Shown here: piece after piece, positions 1-5,241 of the stretch
Numbering within the stretch: the first letter of the stretch is position 1
How the letters are laid out: every line of letters begins with the position of its first letter
Position numbers and translations under genes: made by a program
The notes under the pieces: model-generated
Told to the model about the DNA's origin: nothing
Databases searched by the model: none
What the model saw: the letters and a program-made list of their open reading frames with translations, nothing else
From: Desulfobacteraceae bacterium
Lineage (GTDB): Bacteria > Desulfobacterota > Desulfobacteria > Desulfobacterales > Desulfobacteraceae
DNA: 5,241 bases
Assembly (NCBI GenBank): GCA_022712835.1
Contig: JAFLJU010000101.1
Coordinates: 1 to 5,241 of the forward strand
Reading direction: 5' to 3'

Positions 1-74
1 AAAAAGCAGACCAGGCATTATATGAAGGGAAAAAAGCAGGCCGAAATTGCATAATGCCAGGACACAAAATCTAA
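1..74 (+). CDS. C-terminal end of a GGDEF diguanylate cyclase (partial, enters from the left)
   Basis: Reading the + strand from base 3, the 23 codons before the TAA at 72-74 include ADQALYEGKKAGRNC. This matches the conserved last helix and strand of GGDEF domains (family pattern A-D-x-A-L-Y-x-A-K-x-x-G-R-N). The normal family Ala after ALYE is Gly here. After GRN there are only eight residues, so the GGDEF domain ends the protein. GGDEF enzymes make cyclic-di-GMP from two GTP in the cytoplasm. The catalytic GG(D/E)EF motif, any inhibitory site and the N-terminal sensor all lie outside the window, so activity cannot be judged. The gene converges on the small minus-strand ORF, with 75 bp between the two stop codons. 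The identification rests on one short but distinctive motif. Confidence 0.85.
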   Translation, partial: KADQALYEGKKAGRNCIMPGHKI

Positions 75-149
75 CAATTTAAGGATAGTTGAACAGGGCA
101 CTACCACCAGTTGAGCACATCTTCTGCAAAACCAAAAAATCCTTAACCG
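75..149. other. Convergent intergenic gap without a clear terminator
   Basis: This 75-bp gap separates two converging stop codons. It is AT-rich and contains a short dyad (TTAAC / GTTAA around 143-153) that overlaps the stop codon of the small minus-strand ORF. It also has a distant 8-bp inverted pair (79-86 with 139-146). Neither makes a GC-rich stem followed by a T run, so I do not call an intrinsic terminator for either gene. Confidence 0.5.
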
Positions 150-383
150 TTAAAAAAGTGCAAAATCGGGTTTATTGGCCGCTTTGCAGGCATATACGAT
201 CCCATCGGTGAAATCCTTCGGACTGGGTGCGGCAAATCCTTTTTTGCTCTTGGACTGGTCTTTCATAATATCCGGGGGAGTTTCTTTTCCTCTGTAAAAT
301 TTTACCGCACTTAAAGGAATGGATAAGCCGGGGACCCCCATATTTTCAATTATTTGATTGTAAAGACTATCTACTGGGGACAT
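150..383 (-). CDS. Small hypothetical protein, 77 aa
   Basis: I do not recognise this protein. It reads as a soluble cytoplasmic polypeptide of about 8.5 kDa with no signal peptide and no membrane segment. The N-terminal half is mixed hydrophobic (MSPVDSLYNQIIENMG, then VPGLSIPLSAVKFYRG). The middle is charged and Pro/Lys-rich (ETPPDIMKDQSKSKKG), and the C-terminal part ends in KAANKPDFALF. The single cysteine lies near the C-terminus (YACKAA). The start is well supported, with AAGGAG five bases before the ATG. It is transcribed in the same direction as the chemoreceptor, 228 bp downstream of that gene's stop, and converges on the GGDEF gene. The strong ribosome binding site and the lack of a competing ORF make a real gene likely, but no function can be assigned. 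Confidence 0.6.
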   Translation of the reverse strand: MSPVDSLYNQIIENMGVPGLSIPLSAVKFYRGKETPPDIMKDQSKSKKGFAAPSPKDFTDGIVYACKAANKPDFALF

Positions 384-611
384 GGCGGCTCCTTATATTT
401 TAAATAGTTTCTGAATGATAATTTTTACACCACTTAAGCTTTTGAGTCCACAAACTATCTATTCCTATTACAAGCCTCAATTGTGACACATTTTGGGATG
501 AATAGTGACTTATTTACCATTGTGGATTAAGGATTACCGCTTGTTTTTCAATGATTGCGCTATTTCTCATCCTTCCCCGTGGTTGAGCTCTCAACTTTTG
601 GTTTCTAACCC
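384..611. other. 228-bp intergenic region between chemoreceptor and small ORF
   Basis: No ORF with recognisable protein character was found here on either strand. The left part (about 395-480) is AT-rich and should hold the promoter or leader of the 77-aa ORF if that gene is transcribed independently. I found only poor -35/-10 matches and no sigma-54 GG/GC element, so no promoter is called. The right part (582-611) contributes to the stem-loop described separately. No RNA gene is recognisable. Confidence 0.5.
389..394 (-). promoter_or_regulatory. Ribosome binding site of the 77-aa ORF
   Basis: On the minus strand AAGGAG is followed by CCGCC and then the ATG at 383. It is a near-consensus Shine-Dalgarno at a usable 5-nt spacing, and it is the main evidence that this small ORF is translated from this start. 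Confidence 0.7.
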
Positions 612-621
612 TCAAAAGTTG
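582..621 (-). other. Stem-loop overlapping the chemoreceptor stop codon, with an overlapping alternative hairpin
   Basis: In the minus-strand transcript CAACTTTTG (621-613) pairs perfectly with CAAAAGTTG (600-592). The pairing continues inside as GTT/AAC around a 3-nt AGA loop, with a 3-nt AGG bulge. This gives about 12 pairs, and the TGA stop (614-612) sits in the 5' arm and bulge. The 3' arm also starts a second dyad, GTTGAG (595-590) with CTCAAC (587-582), which competes with the first. No T run follows, so it does not look like a classic intrinsic terminator. It may protect the 3' end of the mRNA or separate the chemoreceptor message from the small ORF. Confidence 0.5.
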
Positions 622-2444
622 TGACGAATCCCCACCAGAATCCCCAATGCCGTTACAATAGAGTCCATCTGCGATGACTGGGCATTGAGTTCTTCGGCTG
701 CACTGGCTGATTCTTCCGCAGAGGCTGCATTCTGCTGGGTGATCTTATCAATAGTCGCCACAGATTGTGCCACCTGTACGATGCCTTCGGACTGTTCTTT
801 TGAGGCGTTGGAAATTTCAGCCACCAATCCCCCGACCTTATCCGAACTTTGGGCGACCTTCGTAAAGGCCTCGTTGGTCCGGGTAACAAGTTCGCTTCCA
901 ATATTGATTTTTTCCACGGTTTCTTCAATACGTTCAGATGTATTTTGGGCCGCTTCTGCCGCCCGCATGGCAAGGTTTCTAACTTCATCCGCTACCACGG
1001 CAAAACCAGCCCCAGCTTCCCCTGCCCGAGCAGCCTCAACCGCTGCATTTAAGGCCAGCAGGTTGGTTTGAAAAGCGATTTCATCAATGGTCTTGATAAT
1101 TTTTGAGGTTTCTTCACTGGCCTTTTTGATCTCTGTCATGGAATTGATCAGTTTTCCCATTGAGTCGTTGGCTTTCATCACAACATTGCCCGTTTCTTTC
1201 ATAAGGCGGTCCGCCTGCTCGGCATTCTCGGAATTGCGCTTGATCATGGAGGTGATCTCCTCTATGGCTGAAGAAGTTTCCTCCATGGAGGCCGCCTGGG
1301 TGCTTGCGCCCTCAGCAAGATTCTGGCTGGACATGGATATCTGGTCTGCTGCCGAACTGACCTGGGTTGACCCCAGGGAAAGCCCATCAACACTTTCTCT
1401 TACCGGTTTGGTAATGGTTGATGTGATCACATATCCGAGAACCGCAGAAATGGCCAGGCCTGCAACAAAAAGTATCCATAAAAACCGTTTCAGGTTTGAT
1501 GTCATGGCCTTTCCCTTTTTCATGTCTGTTTCCATGAGTTTCTTTTGGGAAAGAATCATTTGGGAAAGCTGTTCGTTTATGGCAGCGGCAGTTGGGGCGG
1601 CCTTTGTCCCGAGCCATGCATTGCCAATGTTCCACTGGTTTCCCCCCCGGATATCGAACATATTAGGATAGACACCTTCAAAGCTTGCTCTGGCATCAGA
1701 AAACAGGACCAGTGCTTTTTGTTGTTCCGGATTTAACAGGGATTTGCTGGCCACAAGTTTTTGAAAATTAAGCTCATTTTTTTCCCAGTAGGATTTAAAA
1801 ACTGTTTTGAACTTATCATCCCCTGCAAGGAGAAAGGCCCGGATATTTGCAAGGGCCAGACCTGTTGTACCGCGAACGTTGGCCATAAATCCCAGCAGTT
1901 GTTTCCTCTGATCTGTTGCAGCCAGACCCAGTTCAAGGTCAATAAGTTTTGTGATTTGGGTGGCAAGAATATTACCCAAGGGAACTCCCTGCTCCAGAAG
2001 GATCTTTGTGGCCGGAGTGTTTTCTATGGTCTGAGAGATATCTTCAATCTCTTGTTGGTATTTTCTAAATTCAGACAGCTTTGATTCAATAATATCGAGG
2101 CGTTTGACATTCTCAGAATCTGTCCAGGTGGCTGATAATCTTTTTAATGTGGAAAAATTTTTATCAATATCAGATGCCCAGGCTTCGGTCCGTTCGCTTT
2201 TGAATTTGTCCTTACCAAGGAGCATCCATCCGCGAAGAGCGGCCAGGGATCTGTTCATTCCGTTTATCATCCCTAAAGATGCCTGGGCGGTTGGCGTTCT
2301 CAGGTCGATGATTCTGTCAGTGATCTTGGCAGTATTGCCTACGAATACGATGGTGCTGATGATTGCAATGGCAAGGATAGCAGAAATAACGCCATAGCCC
2401 ATTCCGATTCTTGTTCCCAACTTCATATTTTGAAATATTTTCAT
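612..2444 (-). CDS. Methyl-accepting chemotaxis protein, transmembrane, HAMP-less type
   Basis: This 610-aa chemoreceptor should sit in the inner membrane, sense through its periplasmic part and control CheA autophosphorylation through CheW. TM1 is about residues 15-36, the periplasmic region 37-320 and TM2 about 321-340. The periplasmic region is helical and built from two related halves: [13 protein letters not shown] at 70-82 recurs as [13 protein letters not shown] at 201-213. This suggests tandem four-helix or HBM/CHASE3-like modules. After TM2, [13 protein letters not shown] resembles the start of HAMP, but the usual GDL connector and second helix are absent. The chain passes directly into the coiled coil. 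The signalling tip (about 454-491) is canonical, with [19 protein letters not shown] and [13 protein letters not shown]. Methylation-type Glu/Gln pairs lie near 388-396 and 570-585. There is no C-terminal CheR/CheB-binding pentapeptide; the protein ends GIRHNF. The start is supported by AGGGAG eight bases upstream. The ligand is unknown, and no che genes are nearby. Confidence 0.95.
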   Translation of the reverse strand: MKIFQNMKLGTRIGMGYGVISAILAIAIISTIVFVGNTAKITDRIIDLRTPTAQASLGMINGMNRSLAALRGWMLLGKDKFKSERTEAWASDIDKNFSTLKRLSATWTDSENVKRLDIIESKLSEFRKYQQEIEDISQTIENTPATKILLEQGVPLGNILATQITKLIDLELGLAATDQRKQLLGFMANVRGTTGLALANIRAFLLAGDDKFKTVFKSYWEKNELNFQKLVASKSLLNPEQQKALVLFSDARASFEGVYPNMFDIRGGNQWNIGNAWLGTKAAPTAAAINEQLSQMILSQKKLMETDMKKGKAMTSNLKRFLWILFVAGLAISAVLGYVITSTITKPVRESVDGLSLGSTQVSSAADQISMSSQNLAEGASTQAASMEETSSAIEEITSMIKRNSENAEQADRLMKETGNVVMKANDSMGKLINSMTEIKKASEETSKIIKTIDEIAFQTNLLALNAAVEAARAGEAGAGFAVVADEVRNLAMRAAEAAQNTSERIEETVEKINIGSELVTRTNEAFTKVAQSSDKVGGLVAEISNASKEQSEGIVQVAQSVATIDKITQQNAASAEESASAAEELNAQSSQMDSIVTALGILVGIRHNF

Positions 2445-2550
2445 AATTTTTACTCCCTAATTTGATATTTCCCTTCTATCTGTTGATCAATTTGTTATTC
2501 GTAACGGCAGATGGAAAAACCCCTCTGAGCAGTATTGAGATGGAACGATA
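2445..2550. other. Intergenic region between kinase and chemoreceptor genes
   Basis: This 106-bp gap separates two genes on the same strand. It holds the receptor's ribosome binding site, a TTGATCAA palindrome (2483-2490), a short GTTA/TAAC dyad (2494-2505) and a run of five T after GGGG (minus strand, about 2515-2524). The T run is preceded only by a weak, bulged 5-bp stem. The evidence does not decide between read-through from the kinase gene and a separate promoter. Confidence 0.4.
2453..2458 (-). promoter_or_regulatory. Ribosome binding site of the chemoreceptor gene
   Basis: On the minus strand AGGGAG lies eight bases before the ATG at 2444. This fixes the start, which also places TM1 at the expected position right after a short basic N-terminus ([12 protein letters not shown]). 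Confidence 0.7.
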
Positions 2551-4833
2551 TTAACAGCCCACTTTATTTCCTGTTTTTTCTTCATCCAGCACGGTTCTGA
2601 CAATTCCAGCCAGGTCTGTTTTGGAAAACGGTTTCTGGATGAAGTGTACCCCCTCGTCCAGTACGGAGTGATGGGCGATAGCATTGGGCATATATCCTGA
2701 CATGTATATGCTTTTGATATCCGGATATCTGGAAAGCAGCCGTTCTGCCAGTTCTCGCCCAGTCATTTCGGGCATAATCACATCGGTAAGGAGTAACTTA
2801 ATCTCGCCAAATTGTTTCTCGGTCAGCCCCATGGCCTCACTTGGCGTACTAGCGGTCAATACGGAATAGCCCAGCCCGGTAAGTATTTTTCCGGTGAGTT
2901 TCAAAATTTGTAATTCATCGTCAACCAAAAGAATTGTTTCACCACGACCCGGCGGGATGTCTATTTTTCTCTCTCTCAAAATTTTGTGAGTTTTGCCCTC
3001 ATGCCTGGGGAAATAAATTTTAATGGTTGTCCCATTTCCCAATTCGCTGTAAACGTTTATGAATCCTTTGTTATGTTTGACAATGCCATAGACCGTAGCC
3101 AACCCCAACCCGGTACCCTTGCCGGCATCTTTTGTTGTGAAAAATGGCTCAAAAATATTGTTCAGAGTTTCTTTATCAATGCCATGGCCGTTGTCGCTTA
3201 CTGCCAGCAGGACAAAATCCCCGGGAACAAAACCTGTGTGATCGAGACAGTATTGCCTGTCAAAAGTAATAGTTTTGGTTTCAACGGTTACTTTGCCCAC
3301 GCCCTTTATGGCATCCCTGGCATTGACGCACAGGTTGGTCAGAATCTGATCGAGTTGAGAAGTGTCTATCTTGACCGGCCACAGGGTTTCCCCGGGTAAC
3401 CAGGCAAGGTCAATGTCCTCACCAATGAGGCGACGGAGCATTTTAAGCATATCCTCCACATTCTCGTTCAACTCGATCACCTTAGGAGAGATTGGCTGCT
3501 TGCGGGCAAAGGCCAGTAACTGCTTGGTGATTTCCGTTGCACGCCCTGCGGCTATGATGATTTCATCGAGATCGGCATACAGTTGTCCTGACGGATCCAC
3601 CTGAGTCATCGCCAACTCAGTGGAACCGATGATCACGCATAACAAGTTGTTGAAATCATGGGATACGCCACCAGCCAGATGCCCGATGGCTTCCATTTTC
3701 TGGGCCTGGCGAAGCTGGTTTTCCATTTCCGTTAAATCAGTAACATCCCTGGAAACAGTCATTTTTGAAACAGATCCGTCAGCATGAAGTATAGGTGAAC
3801 TGGAAAGATGGTATGTTTTGTTGTCCTTTGGACTGATAATTTCATTACGTGCAGATTCTCCCATCATCACTTTTTCGTGGATACACCATGAACATTTTTC
3901 ATCGATCCCATATATGATCTTGTGGCAAGGTTTTCCGATGGTGTCGCGATCTGTCCTTTTTTTCATGGCCGGGTTCATATATTCTATACGTAAATCGCAT
4001 GAACTAATATATATTGCATCTTCCAAGGCCTCCATCATTGAACGGTATTTTTCTTCACTCTCATGCAGTGCATACTCTGAACGCAGCAGTTCTGTGAAGT
4101 GATGCTTCAATCTTTGAAAACCCAAGTAAAGCCCCATGATGCCGATTAACCATATCAGACTGAACGAAATTACTAATTGTTTGATTTCACCTTGTTCGAA
4201 AGCCAAATAGGGTGACATGAGGATAGCCACGCCAAGGCCTCCACGAACATCCCCGATATTGTAACCCTGAAAACCGTGACATTTCAGACAGCTTTTTTTT
4301 GTCCTCAGCGGCCGCATTAAACGCAAATAAGGCGCTCCATTCATATTAGCAAATGTAAGTATTTCTTCTGCGCCGCGTTCAAATGCCATAAGAGCAGACC
4401 GTTCCCATTTATCCGGTGCATTTTGGACTCTTAAAGGCTTCAGGCTGGTGATGCGGCCTTTAATACCATATGAATCTGTGTATTCTTCCATCATTTGCCG
4501 GATCATGTAGCTTGGGTTCATCAGGGTTAATTTTTTACCCGAGGGTGTTATAATATCCCGTTCAGATATATGTTTTAGATGAGGATTGGGCGGGGTCCTC
4601 TCATCTGTGAGGACATAAACCCCACCATGAGTCGTTGCCCAGAATCGAGTAGCCTTATCTTTATTAAAATGTGAACGCGCCTCTTTGTCAGCCATTGCTT
4701 TTGTTGTTCGTTTTTTTTCATAAACATTCCATGTTGCAAAAAGCGCAATTAGAATTGTCCAGACGATGGCTAATATCCAGGTGTAATGAGTAAGTTTGAC
4801 TGTACGATTTACAGTTTTTGCGGATGGATCCAT
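2551..4833 (-). CDS. Hybrid sensor histidine kinase with periplasmic c-type heme sensor (DUF3365/Tll0287-like), PAS, HisKA, HATPase and receiver domains
   Basis: This is a 760-aa inner-membrane hybrid kinase. TM1 is about residues 19-36 and TM2 about 218-238. The periplasmic part between them matches the DUF3365 (Tll0287-like) pattern: THGGVYV (68-74), TSLKPL (129-134), NAPDKWE (138-144), then the heme attachment site C182-L-K-C185-H186 followed by [11 protein letters not shown] covalently bound c-type heme as redox or gas sensor is therefore expected. A PAS domain (about 260-368) carries a cysteine cluster C303, C314, C317. HisKA has the phospho-accepting H392 in VSHDFNNLL. The ATPase domain shows N500/N504 (N box), DNGHGI (547-552), FEPFFTTK (561-568) and GKGTGLGL (571-578). 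The receiver has D638/D639, phospho-acceptor D684, S712 and K734. All catalytic residues are present, so it should autophosphorylate and relay to its own receiver. No Hpt or output regulator is in the window. The start ATG has only an AAGG two bases away, so initiation looks weak; the next Met (47) would lose TM1. Confidence 0.95.
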   Translation of the reverse strand: MDPSAKTVNRTVKLTHYTWILAIVWTILIALFATWNVYEKKRTTKAMADKEARSHFNKDKATRFWATTHGGVYVLTDERTPPNPHLKHISERDIITPSGKKLTLMNPSYMIRQMMEEYTDSYGIKGRITSLKPLRVQNAPDKWERSALMAFERGAEEILTFANMNGAPYLRLMRPLRTKKSCLKCHGFQGYNIGDVRGGLGVAILMSPYLAFEQGEIKQLVISFSLIWLIGIMGLYLGFQRLKHHFTELLRSEYALHESEEKYRSMMEALEDAIYISSCDLRIEYMNPAMKKRTDRDTIGKPCHKIIYGIDEKCSWCIHEKVMMGESARNEIISPKDNKTYHLSSSPILHADGSVSKMTVSRDVTDLTEMENQLRQAQKMEAIGHLAGGVSHDFNNLLCVIIGSTELAMTQVDPSGQLYADLDEIIIAAGRATEITKQLLAFARKQPISPKVIELNENVEDMLKMLRRLIGEDIDLAWLPGETLWPVKIDTSQLDQILTNLCVNARDAIKGVGKVTVETKTITFDRQYCLDHTGFVPGDFVLLAVSDNGHGIDKETLNNIFEPFFTTKDAGKGTGLGLATVYGIVKHNKGFINVYSELGNGTTIKIYFPRHEGKTHKILRERKIDIPPGRGETILLVDDELQILKLTGKILTGLGYSVLTASTPSEAMGLTEKQFGEIKLLLTDVIMPEMTGRELAERLLSRYPDIKSIYMSGYMPNAIAHHSVLDEGVHFIQKPFSKTDLAGIVRTVLDEEKTGNKVGC

Positions 4834-4864
4834 GCCCTTCTCAGCCCCCGTATGGAATCTAATT

Positions 4865-4892
4865 TTTAAAGGAAAATTTCCTGGCAGGTAAA
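4865..4892 (-). promoter_or_regulatory. Possible promoter of the kinase gene with a palindrome in the spacer
   Basis: On the minus strand TTTACC (4892-4887) and TTTAAA (4870-4865) are separated by 16 bp. Each matches four of six bases of the sigma-70 -35 and -10 consensus. The start point would fall near 4858, about 25 bases before the kinase ATG. A 13-nt perfect dyad, AGGAAA and TTTCCT around one central base (4870-4882), fills much of the spacer, where a repressor site could act. The region is very AT-rich, so chance matches are easy. Confidence 0.25.
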
Positions 4893-4902
4893 TTTTTTTT
4901 TA
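4870..4902. repeat. Nested inverted repeats upstream of the kinase gene
   Basis: Two overlapping dyads are visible on the + strand. The first is AGGAAA-A-TTTCCT (4870-4882). The second is AAAATTTCCTG paired with CAGG-T-AAATTTT around a central G (about 4873-4896), with a single extra base in one arm. On the + strand the larger dyad runs into a tract of nine T (4893-4901), which resembles a + strand terminator, although no + strand gene ends here. For the minus strand it lies just after the HD-GYP remnant stop and just before the kinase gene. An operator, a weak terminator or chance in AT-rich DNA are all possible. Confidence 0.4.
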
Positions 4903-4923
4903 ACGCCTCAATGAAAATGATCC

Positions 4924-5241
4924 TTAAAACAGCGAATGCCATATTCCGGTCAATTTCAATAAAGAATCCTGCCCCAAAAAACCAGGGTTTTCGTATTTGA
5001 ATAAGTTTACTGTGAGAGTATAAATTTGTGAGTACCTCTGCCAGATTGGAATAGAGTATTGTTTTTTATCATAAAAAACAAGCCCCCCCCCAGGTTTTTT
5101 AAGCATTGAATCGGGTATCCCTATCTTACCTGTGTCATGCATCGCTGCTGCCAATTCAAGCTCTGCCGCTTTTCTTACTGTCCACCCATATGATCGGGCT
5201 ATGGCTGATGAATAGGCTCCCATACGCCAAATATGATTTTC
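4924..5241 (-). pseudogene. HD-GYP phosphodiesterase, truncated after the HD motif (partial, enters from the right)
   Basis: The reading frame is open to the window edge; the first codons seen give ENHIWRMGAYSSAIARSYGW. The Met at 5223 is therefore internal, not the start. The metal-binding His of the ENH motif and the later HD dyad (AAAMHDTGKIGIPDS) match the front half of HD-GYP domains, which hydrolyse cyclic-di-GMP to pGpG or GMP. Family-like sequence stops at LKKPG (about 5089). The expected following helix (EEWxxMxxHxxxG type) and the HHExxDGxGYP motif are missing. Instead, 54 unrelated codons run to the TAA at 4924. The break falls on a run of nine G and is followed by a perfect palindrome. 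The other two frames do not restore the family either, so this is not a simple frameshift. Without the GYP half the enzyme should be inactive. The upstream part, perhaps a receiver or PAS domain, is out of view. Confidence 0.75.
5059..5081. repeat. Perfect 23-nt AT-rich palindrome at the HD-GYP break
   Basis: On the + strand TTGTTTTTTAT (5059-5069) and ATAAAAAACAA (5071-5081) are exact inverted copies around a single C at 5070. It lies directly beside the nine-C run (5083-5091 on +), two bases away, at the place where HD-GYP similarity ends. There is no T tract beyond the stem on the minus strand, so it is not a convincing terminator. It could be the end of a small mobile or deleted element, or a replication-slippage scar. 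Confidence 0.6.

Noticed and set aside
14..58. 8-bp inverted repeat GGCATTAT / ATAATGCC and repeated AAAAAGCAG near the left edge
   Set aside because: Both fall inside the coding tail of the GGDEF protein and are explained by its codons; the arms are too short to be an element end.
653..1966. Minus-strand alternative-frame ORFs inside the chemoreceptor gene
   Set aside because: They are out-of-frame readings of the same conserved gene, rich in Arg/Pro/Trp/Cys, with no support from ribosome binding sites.
685..2397. Several + strand ORFs opposite the chemoreceptor, including one of 194 aa at 1087-1671 with hydrophobic stretches
   Set aside because: They lie antisense to a clearly conserved receptor. 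Their hydrophobic character is what the reverse complement of an Ala/Glu/Ser-rich coiled coil produces, and they show no domain motifs.
2462..2490. Minus-strand TTGATC-N17-TATCAA as a sigma-70 promoter for the chemoreceptor
   Set aside because: The spacing is ideal, but the implied start near 2455 falls inside the Shine-Dalgarno at 2453-2458. The transcript would begin with a damaged ribosome binding site.
2509..2545. 8-bp direct repeat AGATGGAA at 2509-2516 and 2538-2545 as a regulator site pair
   Set aside because: It is short, AT-rich and its position relative to any promoter is unknown, so chance is an adequate explanation.
2684..4102. + strand ORFs opposite the histidine kinase
   Set aside because: All overlap conserved kinase domains in antisense and show no recognisable family features.
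4978..4991. AAAACC/GGTTTT palindrome followed by extra T on the minus strand, as a terminator for the HD-GYP remnant
   Set aside because: The loop would be only two bases, and opening it leaves too short a stem. It also lies inside the reading frame rather than after the stop.
5089..5223. Simple frameshift in the G9 tract as the cause of the HD-GYP break
   Set aside because: Translations of all three minus-strand frames downstream contain no HD-GYP-like sequence, so adding or removing one or two G does not rebuild the domain.

Overview
The window looks like chromosomal DNA from a Gram-negative, probably anaerobic bacterium. The chemoreceptor type, the periplasmic c-type heme (DUF3365/Tll0287-like) kinase sensor and the Cys-rich PAS domain are typical of Desulfobacterota (Desulfobacteraceae-like). 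This is inferred from protein style only. The theme is signal transduction: two complete sensory proteins, with pieces of cyclic-di-GMP enzymes at both edges.

Layout, left to right. Positions 1-74 (+ strand) hold the last codons of a GGDEF diguanylate cyclase entering from outside the window. Everything else that codes is on the minus strand. A small unrecognised protein (383->150, 77 aa) has a good ribosome binding site and converges on the GGDEF gene. A 228-bp gap (384-611) contains no gene I can support. Its right end forms a strong stem-loop with the chemoreceptor stop codon. The methyl-accepting chemotaxis protein (2444->612, 610 aa) has a long two-part periplasmic sensor and lacks a normal HAMP domain. 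A 106-bp gap separates it from a hybrid histidine kinase (4833->2551, 760 aa) with the order periplasmic heme sensor, PAS, HisKA, HATPase and receiver. Upstream of the kinase (5241->4924) is the front part of an HD-GYP phosphodiesterase domain. It loses homology abruptly at a run of nine G and never reaches the GYP motif, so I read it as a broken gene.

How they might work together. The kinase should sense redox state or a small ligand at a periplasmic heme and perhaps also at a cytoplasmic cysteine cluster, then phosphorylate its own receiver. The chemoreceptor should feed a CheA/CheW array encoded elsewhere. No che gene, Hpt protein or DNA-binding response regulator lies in the window, so both outputs are outside it. 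Co-transcription of kinase, receptor and small ORF is possible but not shown. I see no tRNA, rRNA, CRISPR or intact mobile element. The most unusual stretch is 4859-5100, with the HD-GYP break, a perfect 23-nt palindrome, a G9 tract and an alternative-frame ORF.
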